Positions 1-11,300 of a stretch of 64,000 nucleotides of DNA are shown here, piece after piece. The stretch is from Cheilinus undulatus. Its lineage: Eukaryota; Chordata; Actinopteri; Labriformes; Labridae. The notes beneath the pieces are model-generated. The model did not search any database. It worked only from the letters and a program-made list of their open reading frames with translations, and was not told the origin of the DNA. The stretch's first letter is position 1; the number at the start of each line of letters is the position of its first letter. The position numbers were made by a program, and so were the translations under genes. Where the stretch lies: assembly GCF_018320785.1 (NCBI RefSeq), contig NC_054886.1, forward strand, positions 33,339,732 to 33,403,731. The letters are read 5' to 3'.

Positions 1-816
1 CAGATTTGACTGTTATCCTCCAACACCAAGTATAAGAGATTATCTGCTCTGAGTAAGACTTCTGTTGTCCACCACACGTCTACATTTATCTGCCTTATAA
101 AAATGGACACCATCCTCAGAATCCTACATATTCAAGCAGTTTCATTTCTAAGGGCTTCAGCAGTTTCTCTTTCTTCAGCATCTCTCGCTCATAACTGATT
201 TTCATCTGCTCAAACTTCTGCTGATCCTGTAATAGTTTTTCCTTTTCTCTCAACAGTTCCTCTGGATTGTCAGACTCCTGCTCTCTCTCTGTTATCTCTC
301 TCTCTACTGACTGAAGCCTCCTCTTGTTCTCCTCTCTGTCTGCCTGCAGCTCCTGAAGCTTTGTTCTGAGTTGATCTCTCTGTGTCTCCAGTTCAGTCTT
401 CATCTCTGTCAGTAGAGAGACCATGTCATCACGGTCATCTGGACATGGTCTTCTTCTTCTGAAATCTTCAAGAGAAGACGTGAACAAGGAAGACGCATCA
501 TTAAAACTCTTATGAAACAGCATTAACACTCAAGTATACATCAGGGCCATTTCTACCCTCACAGCAATCTAACACTATAAGGCATTCATGACATGTAAAC
601 TACACGTATGTGCTCAACTTGCAACAGTGCTGCACCAACATCTTAATGCCCTCCTGACACTAATTTGAGGTAAACGCCTTAAATCATTTAAGAACAGCAG
701 TTTCTGATGTAGAAAATGGTACTTACTCTCCCCAAAAGGAGGCGCTATTATCTGTGTAAAATATTACTATGTGATTGTGTGAAAGGCGGCCCCTCATGAT
801 ACACAGGAAGTTTGAG
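1..816. repeat. Segmental duplication block, copy 1 (partner 35463-36278)
   Basis: This block matches 35463-36278 at a constant offset of 35462. I noticed only two base differences, near 327 and 480, in about 816 bp. It holds the final exon of a butyrophilin-like gene plus flanking intron and 3' sequence. The partner copy ends at the first N of the assembly gap, so this is either a very recent duplication or redundant haplotype sequence placed twice. The left limit is unknown because the window starts here. Confidence 0.9.
116..465 (-). CDS. Butyrophilin-like gene, last coding exon (coiled-coil tail), copy 1
   Basis: A single reading frame of about 116 codons ends in TGA at 116-118. It is opened by a good acceptor (pyrimidine-rich tract then AAG at 466-468) that gives phase 1, the phase used by every junction of the complete butyrophilin-like gene at 29156-33635. 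The product is almost pure charged heptad sequence (MVSLLTEMKTELETQRDQL then LREKEKLLQDQQKFEQM), a cytoplasmic coiled coil like the tail exon of that gene, and ends KLLEYVGF. No Ig or membrane exon that joins it in phase was found between 466 and 5300, so the upstream exons are far away, lost, or misassembled. The butyrophilin assignment rests on tail type and phase, not on a seen Ig domain. Substitutions relative to copy 2 are T/M and R/T. Confidence 0.6.
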
Positions 817-1290
817 TCAGATTGGACTATGCACGGCTGAGTTATAAACAACTTCCTGTTTCTTGAAAAATATGCAAATTTAAGGGCTCGCCATGGCCAC
901 ACCTTAAGACTTATCAGAAAGCTCCGGATACATTTTGATTGTTGATGTCTCCTCTAGCAGTATCCTAAAATTCAGCTTGGTTGGATGAATGCTGTCGGAG
1001 GAGTTCATCTTCAAAGGACCCCTTGTAATGGCCAAAAAAATACCAAATATTGCTAAATCTTTCAAAATGGCAGCTTTCCTGTTGGAGATAGGGGAGGGGT
1101 CCAAGAGGCTTTTTTGTAGATCTCCCTGAGCCAGATTAGCACACAAAATTTCAAAGACATTGGACAAAGTCAAAGGAGGGGGCTTTATTTTTAAAACTGT
1201 CAGGGGGCGCTATCAAGGTAATTCCAAACATTTTTGGTGGAGTCCCAAAAAATATCACATTTTTCATCAGACCTGTGACACACGCCAAAA
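735..1290 (-). repeat. Dispersed fish repeat with GCGCCCCCT boxes, inverted copy
   Basis: Read on the minus strand, this stretch follows 46790-47300 in order: a GCGCCCCCT box, AAAGCCCCCTCCTTTGACTT, an ACAGGAAA box, GTGTGGCCATGGC, AATTTGCATATTT, ACAGGAAGT and CTCAGC. It is therefore another copy of the long element at 46614-48760 in the opposite orientation. It overlaps the right end of the duplicated block, and the assembly gap at 36279 falls inside the same repeat in the second copy. I do not know its superfamily. Confidence 0.75.
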
Positions 1291-1379
1291 TTCAGGACTT
1301 TTTACATGTTCAGATACTTAAATCTACAAATATATACTCATTTTTCAAATTACAAATAGGTCATCAATGGTTCAGTGCC

Positions 1380-1420
1380 CTAATGATAATAATGATAATG
1401 ATGATAATAATAATAACAAA
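1380..1420. repeat. Microsatellite (AAT/GAT)n
   Basis: Imperfect trinucleotide run of AAT with interspersed GAT. No gene is attached to it. Confidence 0.8.
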
Positions 1421-1634
1421 CTATGACTTACATGAATACAAGCCATAAGCAGAAACACCGACGACAGCCAACAAGGCCAACCTCTTAGACCTAGACCTGG
1501 GAACACAGAGGCCAAAAACAGCAGGGACCTCAGAGACACTCTGACCTGATGAAAGAACAACAGCTATGAGGAAGTGAGAATTAAAAAATGAAGTTATGGT
1601 TTAAGCTTAAGAAACAAAAAATGTGGAAAGTTAT

Positions 1635-2110
1635 TCTGTTTCCTCATTCAGATTCAGAAAACTTTATTTATCCCAAAGGGCAATTCAGTTTTTGCAGTCT
1701 ACCCAGACCATACATACAATTACAAACCACAAACAGAGACAATAATAAATAAAAGTCAGTACATGACAGAGATGCTCACTGACACATTGACCCTCATGTG
1801 ATCCCTTTAGTAAAGACACTCAGGGTCCGGCAGATTATAATGCACATTTAAGAATAGCAGCAGATAAAAAAGAACATAAATAAGATACCCAAAGGTGCAT
1901 TACAGATTACATTATAAGTTTACATTCATAGAATGTATGAGCGAGCCACCAGAATTAGCACACAGTTTTAACCACCAAATGGTTTGGCACCAAACAAGGA
2001 AAAACACAAAAATACAAAGCTATTAGACCATGAGACTACTATCAAGGTTTAACAGCCTGATGGCAGAAGGAATGAAAGACTTTTTCTGTAAAGATTATTA
2101 TAGTACAAGA
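1635..2110. repeat. Decayed interspersed repeat, family uncertain
   Basis: The stretch opens with AAAACTTTATTTATCCCAAA and closes around TGATGGCAGAAGGAATGAAA. Both phrases resemble a common teleost interspersed element, known to me only from memory. No open frame or clear ends are visible. The interval 2110-2880 holds nothing I recognise. Confidence 0.35.
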
Positions 2111-2884
2111 ATGTTGAACAGCCAAGATTGATCAAACCATATTTAGATTAATTTTAATCTTTTCTAGAGAACTTTAAACCATCCTAGTTTTGTTAAATTC
2201 AATTGAACAACCAATTTAGATCATTTTAAGAAACAGAACATACCGTCTCCTTGCATTTTAGTTCCTTGTCTCTGAGTCGTGTTGAGACCTACTGTTCTGG
2301 TTCCTCAGATATAAAATAGCCTGAACTCTGATCCTTTTTATGAGGTGAGGTGTGGTTATCCTACAATAGTATCATTTGTCTACTGCAGCTTTTTCACAAA
2401 CATTTACGAGGATTGTTACAACATAAAGTCCTCATCCTCTCCAGTATCCTAAAAAGGCCTGTATGTTAACTTTTTTGGCCAACAGCTGAGGTCAGCCCTC
2501 CACATGGCTCTGTATGTCACTGACTGACTGAGAAAGTGGTGCAACTGTCAGAGATGTACATACAGAGTTGCGTTGTGGGCGGGGGTTAGTTTTACAGAAA
2601 GCCGTTGGTAATGGCTGCCTCCACTGCTCTAAAAACCTCAGATATAGCTTTAGCACTGCATCTGTTTTACGAGAACTGGACCACGTTTCAATATGAAATA
2701 AAGAATAAAAACAATCCTAAAAGCTTTTCATTTTAGGAAAGATGTTTTCAGTCTTTTGCATGAGTGTGTGATAGTAACAAGGAGAAAGTTATCTGTTGTG
2801 AGTGGATGTATACAAGGCCTGCTAGTGGGGTGATTAGCTCGGAATTAGCCACAGCGGCGGTTTTGTCGGAGATGAAGAATGTCT

Positions 2885-3410
2885 CTTTATTTAAAACAAG
2901 CAAGAGAGTCTGGCTGCAGACCTCAACAAAACCTCTATGCTGGGGCGGACCTCTACACTAGGGCATGCAGCGTGTTAGCTGTTGTTAGCATGACTACACT
3001 GCTGTGCTTACTAGACCTTAGCATAGTACAGGTCTATGGTTAGGCATACAGCAGCAGACCCTGACCCATACGCTTGGGTGAAGCTGTGCAGGCCGTGCAG
3101 ACCCCGACCCCTTAGCTGGGGCTTAGCCCCAGTGTACGGGTCTACGCTGGGCCGTGCAGTAGCAGACCCCGACCCCTATGGGTCTACGCTATTAAAACCT
3201 GAGTGGTTCGGTTTAGGCATTAAAACCTGACTGGTTAGATTTAGGGTAAGCCTGTGGGCAAGTGGATACAGCAGAAATTTCGTCGTGGGTAATATACATC
3301 ATGCCCCAGCACAGAGGTTTTCGCCCCAGCACGCAGGTCTCCAGCTGAACGCCCCAGCGTAGAGGTCTGCAGCCAGATGCCTCTCAAAACAAGGGCATGT
3401 AGCAACACTG
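2885..3410. repeat. Inverted-repeat unit with GC-rich tandem core
   Basis: AACAAGCAAGAGAGTCTGGC..GCAGACCTC near 2897-2925 reappears in reverse complement at 3360-3400, each arm carrying CTCTA.GCTGGGGC motifs. Between the arms, 3040-3200 is GC-rich and locally repetitive (GCAGACCCCGACCCCT and GGGTCTACGCT each recur). It resembles a foldback or MITE-like unit with a minisatellite core. The limits are approximate. The interval 3410-4120 shows nothing recognisable. Confidence 0.4.
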
Positions 3411-4127
3411 CAGGCTTTCTGTGACAGAAAAGATGTTTTTTCTCCTCTCCCGCTCTGTTTCTGCATGGGTGTGCAAGCTTTACGGCGGGGTTTTCCAGTG
3501 TATCCAGGGGCTGCTGTAGCCCTAGCAGTTAGCTCAGATGTTGCTGAAGGAAGGAGTTTAATCAGAACTGGACTACATTTCTTTTTAAAACAAGTGCACA
3601 CAGACAGCTTGTCTTGACACAGAAGTTGTTTTCTTCTCTTCCTGAGAGGCCTTGGCATTAATTTTACATGAAGCTCTGCCATTCACAATCCACGACAGCG
3701 GTGACCTGCACAAGATTAGCGGATGCGCACTGCGTCGTCTGTCGCTCTGATACCCTGTGAATGTGACAGAACATTCCTCCAATCAACTTCTGAAGATTTT
3801 CTGAAAAGTCTTGCTCTTCCCAAACGTTTTCTATGGGAGCTTTCCCAGATTAGAGTGAGATATATTCACTTGATCTTGTGTGTCGAGTTAGCTGTTTCCT
3901 GCTGACAGGGCTTTATGTTTAAACTTTTAAAGCCCTTCAGTTCTCATCCCACAGACATTAGTGACGGCACAAATACACACCCCAAAAACTAATCACTCTG
4001 CCAAAACACACAATTCAGTCAGGCATTTCAACAGACATCGCAGATAGTTGTGGTCTGCCATATACTAGGTTTTAACATAGTCCTGTTTTTTATAGCATCA
4101 GTGCTGGCAACATTAAGAGTCTGGTAG

Positions 4128-4290
4128 AGTACAAGACAAGGCAAGGCAAGTTTATTTGTATAGCACATTTCAGCAACAAGGCAATTCAAAGTGCTTCCCA
4201 CAGGACATTAAAATACAAGGACAAAGGGAAAAAGAAAATCAATGAAGACATTTTAAACGAAGCATGTAAAAGGTGATTAAAAACAGCAAA
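4128..4290. repeat. Teleost GGCAAGTTTATTTGTATAGC repeat
   Basis: Contains AAGGCAAGGCAAGTTTATTT, GTATAGCACATTTCA and CAATTCAAAGTGCTT, a word order I associate with the conserved 3' tail of fish SINE/LINE families. No open frame is present. Confidence 0.6.
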
Positions 4291-4299
4291 TAAGGCCCA

Positions 4300-5085
4300 C
4301 AACCCCAACTCAAAAAAGTTTGAGTGTAAGAAAAAAAAAATGCAATAAGTATTAAATCTTAAATCCATATTATATTCGCAAAGGAACATATCAGATGTTG
4401 AAACTGATACATTTTACCATTTAGTGACAAACAATAGATCATATTGAATTTGATGGTAGCAACACATCTAATAAATGTAGGGATGGGGCTATACATGGCT
4501 GGAAAAGTAAATGGAACTGATAAAAAAAAGCTAGATAAGCATTTCGTAACTATTTAAGTCAACAGGCGATCAGGTCAGTAACATGACTGGGTATAAATCT
4601 GTCAACAAAACTGTATTCAAAACTTTTGAACCAGTTTCATAAAAATGTTCCTCAATGTAAAAATGTTTTGAAGTTGAATATCCCTCCATCAGCAGTCCAA
4701 AATATCATCAAGAGATTTAAAGAATCTGGAGAAATCTCTGAGCAAGGGGCAAGGCTGAAGGCCAGTATTGGATGCTTGTGATCTTGGGGCCCCCAGGGGC
4801 CACTGCAATAAAAACATGCATGACTTTACTGAAATCACTACATTGGCTCAGTAACACTTCTAGAAATCATCGTCTGTCAACACAGTTGGTTGTGTCATTC
4901 ACAAATGACCGTTAAGAATGTCAAAACTAAAGCTCTTTTAAAATGGACTGAGGCCGAATGGAAAACTGTTCTGTGGTCACATGAATCATTTTTTAATTTT
5001 CTTTTTGAAACCATGGATGCCATGTCCTTTGGACTAAAGAGGAGAGGGAGCATCCAGCCTTTAACAGTATTTTAGTTCAACCCCT
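4300..5085 (+). mobile_element. Decayed Tc1/mariner transposon
   Basis: The left part carries the terminal region of a fish Tc1-like family (CCAACTCAAAAAAGTTTGAG, then GGGATGGGGCTATACATGGC), the same family as 11722-11985 and 61389-62428. Rightward, translation gives transposase pieces in one direction: a helix-turn-helix like SAVQNIIKRFKESGEISEQG and then ALLKWTEAEWKTVLWSHES, the conserved stretch around the first catalytic Asp, which here reads His-Glu-Ser instead of the usual Asp-Glu-Ser. Several stops separate the pieces, so it is inactive. It lies about 300 bp upstream of the first Fc-receptor-like gene. Confidence 0.75.
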
Positions 5086-5363
5086 TATCCATCCATTATC
5101 TGTACCTGTTATTCTGTTCAGGGTTACGTTATCCCCGGTATTATAGAGTGGTGTCACTGAGCTGAGTCTGTGTTCTTTTTGGTCACACCAGTGAAAAAAA
5201 AACTCAAACCATAACTGTTCTATACCACATAGATATTTAAAGATATAGAGCACAAACCTGCTGTATTACGTTTAGAAATAGTTCAGACAGGAAGAGGAAG
5301 CTCTCACTGATGGGTGTCTTTGTTAGATTTCATTGTGACTGCAGCAGTCAGCAGTGAGGCATC

Positions 5364-8300
5364 ATGGACGTCACATCTCTCTGCAGCAGACTCAGTAAGA
5401 TCAGACTCTTCTGGCTTCATAGCTCATTGTTCTCATTAGAAAGTATGTTAAATCTACAGTTTTCTCATTTCCTCTCTCCAGTGGTCGCTGTGATGGTTCT
5501 GCTGGTTGCACAGATTAACCAGAGTCACTCTGCTCAAAATGCTGGTAGGTTTCAAACTCAGTCTATATGTCAGTCTGAAACATTATTTATAATAATCTGG
5601 CATGCTGATATGTAGGTTTTGGTGAAATGTTAGCAGGAAACTGGTTCATATGAGACAGTGAAAACAGTTTCAAAAACTAATAAAACTTCAACCCTCTCTT
5701 AGAGGGATAAAATTATACTAAGAATAAAGCAGAAATGTGTGCCTAGTTTCATGAATATGTAGCAGTTTTTACCTGTCAATAAGTATGTGAATATTATTTT
5801 TTTCATTTGATGCTTTAAGCTGAAATAATCTTTTTTTGTGTGTGTGTGAATATGCAAACATACCTTAATCTGACTGCTTTGCTCTAATTTGTTTGTAATT
5901 TTTACAGACAGAGTTTTTCCTCGTATTACTCCAGACAGACTGCAGTTCTTTGAGTATGAGACCGTCCACATTAGTTGTGAAGAGTTGATGGGACTGACTG
6001 GATGGAGAGTGATGCACAGGCACAAAAAAACAACAAATTTTAACATCTGTACCCCTCCTGCATCAAGCTGCACCATTCAGCCTGCCTTTGAACGACACAG
6101 TGGAGGGTACTGGTGTGAAGACGATGAAGGAAACACCACTGGTTCCATCAACATCTCTGTTACTGGTATGTACTAAAACATAGCAGAAATCCAACCTGAC
6201 AACCAAGGTCAAAGGGCAAAGACTGATAGTCTGATATTTTACAACATGTCATTAATTTTCATTTTGTCATATTATTGCCTCTAGTTTTAATCATCCCTCT
6301 CTAAACCCAATGGCTGACGAGGGGTAAAGTATTTACTGTCACCATGTTTTGATGGGGGATTTTTCTACCTTTGAATATTTAGCTGTTGTTGTTAAAGCTG
6401 TTGTTCCCACAATCCTGGTCAAAGCGTACCACCTTGTTGATGAATTTGCTGCACTGATAGTAAAATTTTCCGTTGACTATGAGCACATTGTCATTGCTGG
6501 TGATTTATACATATGGAAAATCATGCTAATCCAAACACAAAACAATTTCTCAATATTCTAGACACATTTGAACTTACACAGTGGACTGGACCAACCAATA
6601 AGCATGGATACACCCTCAATCTGATTTTATCTAAAGGCCTCAATATAGCAATAACAATCACTGATATTCTGGATGTTGAGCTCTCAGGCCATTTTTGCAT
6701 CTTCTTCTATATGACCCGCACAATCAGAAATGAAGATGTGGTCAGAACTGTAAATAATATATGACCCATAATCTGCTCATCATGTCATTGATGATATGAT
6801 GGACAATTTCAACTATATTGTGTGTCACATCATACAACTAAAACATAGGTATTTAAGAGGAAACACAAGGCTCCTTGGAGAAACGGGGAAGAGTAAGGAT
6901 GCTTAAAAGAATTTGCAAAGTTGATGAACTAAATAGTGAAAAAAACAAACTTCACCTACATTATGATATTTGCAAACATGCACTTGCAGCCTACAGTAAA
7001 GAAATTAAACTGTTGAGACAGCAGCACATCTCAGAAATTATAAATGAAAACAAAAACAATACACAGTACCTGTTCTCCACAGGTGATAAATTAATCAGTC
7101 CCCCCAGATCAACCCTGCTGACTTTCTATTGTCAAATAAGTGTAATGAGTTTGCCGCTTACCTCAAAGAAATCCGATCTTTCATTACTTTAAAAAACTGT
7201 CCAAATTAAAATGCACGCCTTTAAACTTGTTACTTATAATTTTTTCATGTATTATTTATTTATCCATGTATTTAAGTCTTCTACCTGCTCTCTTAACCCC
7301 ATCCCTAAAACACTATTCAAATGTGTCTCTACAGGCTGGTATTCATATAAACATTTAAACAATTTAAGTTCAAGATCAGTAATACCCTGATAACGAGCGA
7401 TAAACACTATTACAAATTATATACTTCCAGTATATTACAGGAAAGGAACTGACACAAGACAGAGAGGAGGAAAAAGAAAAGAATGGAAGAAAAGTGGTGT
7501 TTATATTTATTTATTACATTTTATTTGTCATGTAGGAATTATTTATTCATGCATTTCTTGATTATTTTTTTTTTCCATATTGCGTAGCTCCAGAACATGG
7601 GTCTTGTTGAAGCGCAAAGTGCTATTATTGTGATTATCTTTGTAATTACTTGTTGTCATAGTTCTAATTAAACAATTCTACACAAACACACACACCTACA
7701 CACACAAATAGACATGGAATTGAAGAATAGATAAGAAAAACTCCAAGTCACTCTCTTTTAACATTGAAACACCTTTAGTTCTGCAGCACGGTCAAATAAA
7801 AGCATTTCAATGTCTGAAGAGAGTGCCTTGGAGTCTTTTCTTGTTTATATATATATATATATATATGTATTATTTTATATCTTGTTTATTCTTAAAAAAA
7901 GTTCCTCCCTGCTTGTCTCTGTCTTGTCACACAATACTGTTGCATCTTTCCACAAAGTCAGATGTGGGCCGACTGTGGCTCAGTCGAGAGAGTCAGCTGT
8001 CCCACAGTTGGAAGGTTGTGGGACAACCAGCTCCTGCAGTCACATGCCGATGTGTTGTTTGGCAAGACCCTTAACCCAGATTTGCTCCCACTGATTTGTC
8101 GGTGGTGTGTAAATGGGAATGGACGTGTATGCCTGAGATTAGCTAATACTGATGGCCACTTCTCCACAGCAACCTCTGCCATCAGTGTGTAAATGTGGAG
8201 TTGAATTGGTAGGTGTAATGTGCACTGTAAAAGTGCTTTGAGTGGTCACATGACTACCACAATGCAGTATCTATAAAAACAAAACAAACCTAAATCAGTG

Positions 8301-11300
8301 GATCATGGTCAACGTTTGGATATTTACACAAGTACTGTAGACAGTGGTATGACTGTAAATTTAGACATCAGAGTTGGATGGATCTGTGCCAGTTTTTTTT
8401 GTGATTAATGAAGAAAAATTAAAAAATACTGACAGCCCCATATGAGACATACATTTCATTATTTGATGACAAGATTTGTTGTAAAATTCAGGTTAAAGTT
8501 CAGTACTCAGCACTACTTAGTGTTACAGTACTGTTTATTTATGGTAAAAAAAATGACCTGATATCTTTGTGTGATATTTTCAGCTGGATCTGTGATCCTG
8601 GAGGTTCCTGCCCGTCCTGTGATGGAGGGATCTGATGTGACTCTTTTCTGTAAAAATCAGAAGTTTCAGTCAGAGCACATTGCTGATTTCTACAAAGATG
8701 GCGTCTCTCTTGGGATTGTTCATGGTCACATGACCATCAAAAATGTTTCCAAGTCTGATGAAGGATTTTACAACTGCAGCATAGCAGGAGCTGGACAATC
8801 ACCGGAGAGTTGGCTGGCTATCAGAAAAAAGAAAAATGAACCAGACAAGGAGATTCAGCCCCCACAGAAACACTCCCCACATCATTCTACCATACTTTGG
8901 ATTGCTGTCAGTATTTCACTGACTGTTATTTTTCTGTTTGTGCTGGGATTCTTTCTCTGCCAGAAACACCAAGGTACAGCAGTGCTTCAACCATGTTTTG
9001 TGTTGAAATGTCCTCTACTTCCTGTTTTTGTAACTCCAACATTCATAATTCACTGTTTTTAATGAGCTGCATTGAAGCTCTGCTTCTTTATTTATTATTT
9101 CTAATGATTTCCTCTTTATTTGTCTGTTTAGTGTCTTGCAAATCAACACCAGGTTCTCACTCACAAGAAGAGAATATAGGTGAGTAAAACAACCATAGAC
9201 TATTAAAATAAAATATTATTAGAGACACTGCTCTAGGAGGGATGTTGGATGTTTGTCTGGAACTTTTCTCATCTAACAAGCACACAAACAAACCAGACAG
9301 TTTCTGCAGAAACAACATTACCGCTGTGTTTCTTTACAACATAACTGAATTTGCTTTCATATGCATATATCTATACAGAGCTTGACAAATGTATTAGACC
9401 ACCTGTCATATCTGTCTCAGACATATTAATGACCACCCTAACCCTAACCAAAGTAAGGTTTATGCCACAGCTGCCCTAAATTAACAGCATTGGTAATGAC
9501 CAAAATCATTTTTATGTTTCTGCAATGGTTAATACACCAATATGTAGAAGCTCTTTAACCCAAATGATATTTTTGATGCTAAAATAGAATTATTATTGTT
9601 ATCCATGAATTTCCAAATTTAGTGATTTACAAAAAACCTGAAAAAATAGTAAAGTACATTAATATTTCTTGATTAATATGTCAAATTATAGTTATTTACT
9701 TGCATTCCTGAACAGAAAAATGAGTTTTAGTGGTTGAATGTTATGCTTGATTCACTTCTGACTTCTCAGAGAAGCCCAATGAGCCGGCTCAAATTTGGGT
9801 GAATTCAGTTTGAAATTCCTCATTCCTGTTCAAAATGGTAAAACGTGGAGAGCTGACTGAAAATGAAAGAGTCCGCATTAAAGCACTTCATGATGCTGGA
9901 TGGTCTCTGAGACAGAGATGACAGGTGGTCTAATACATTTGTTAAGTACTGTATATACATATTTTCTATCATTGCTTTATTGATATCTCATGTTGTATTT
10001 TATTTTGAATGTAACATACTGTATGACAAAAATACTACATATATATATTTCTGTTTCTGTGAATGTTTCAGTGTCAGGACAGGGCAGTAATGCTGATCCA
10101 CTACATGCCACATATGCTGTAGTCACAAAAACTAGGAAAAAAGGTAAAATACTTTATTATGTCTAAATGTATTTAATAATGAAACTCTAAATTCTTGATC
10201 ATGCAAACATGTTGTTTAAACAAAAAAAAAAAAAAACATATTTAGAAGATTTCTTCTTTTGTCTTTTATGTTTCAGCATCAGTTGGAAACAATGCTGATG
10301 AAGTCACGTATGCTCAAGTTGAAAGCTTCAGGAGGGACAACGGTAGCTATAAGATATATTAAACCTAACCGTGTGCTAAGTCAACACTAGCTTCTTTAAC
10401 AACAAAATTATATAAATAATTACAAAGTTGTTCATTTTTGATTGAGACTTCCATTCAGCCTACAGTTGTAAAGAGAACATGTCAAATTTAGAGATCATTT
10501 TATTGGATCCATCATAATATTAATGACTGTAAAATGAAACATCTCCCCCTCTACGGAAGCAGATTAGGGCCATTAGGGAAGGAGAAAATAATTTTGGATA
10601 AATCGAGATTAAAGTCGAAATGACGAGAATAAAGTCAAAACTTGTTATTATTAACAGTGGATCATATACACTGTGTGTTTATGTGGCAAAGAGAGAGAGA
10701 ATCTCTTTGTTGATAAATTCAATAAAGAGGTGTGATTTCACATATTCATTGATATGAGGCTCATTTAGTAGAGACAGTTATTCTGTTATTGTCTTAAATA
10801 CTCATACATCTACAGGAGCACAGCAGCGCTCTTGCCTCTCTTCCTCTTCTGTCTGATCACCTGTAGAGACGCACAGGTGATAGACAACCACGTTACCTCA
10901 TGGGAGAGCGACGGGAGATTGATTGCTCGTTTATTGATTATAGACAAGTTGCTGCTAATGACAAAATGTTTTTAAAAAAAGGCAAAAAAGGAACACTTTG
11001 TCACGTGTTGTATTGAAAACTCTAGTTAACAGTATTGTGTATGATACATAAAGAAAATGTTACCTGCAAAACGCCATGTCCACAATGAACATTACATTTG
11101 TGTATGGAATTTAGAAACAAAAGTGCCCGTATGTTTTTATTGCTGCTTTCATGCAGCGCCTCCATGCTTCCCTTCAGATATGTCAGTAGAGTTGTTTATA
11201 TTGGTGTTGTCTCTCCCACCACAACAAACACTGATCAATAAACAAGTGATGAATCCCCCTTCGCTCTCCCATTACCGAGGCTGAGTCTGTCACCTGTGCG

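Noticed and set aside
1372-1560. Minus-strand frame with a hydrophobic run (RSKRLALLAVVGVSAYGLYS in one frame) that could be a membrane exon for the 116-465 tail
   Set aside because: It has splice-like borders, but its phase does not join the tail exon without a stop, and no Ig exon follows upstream.
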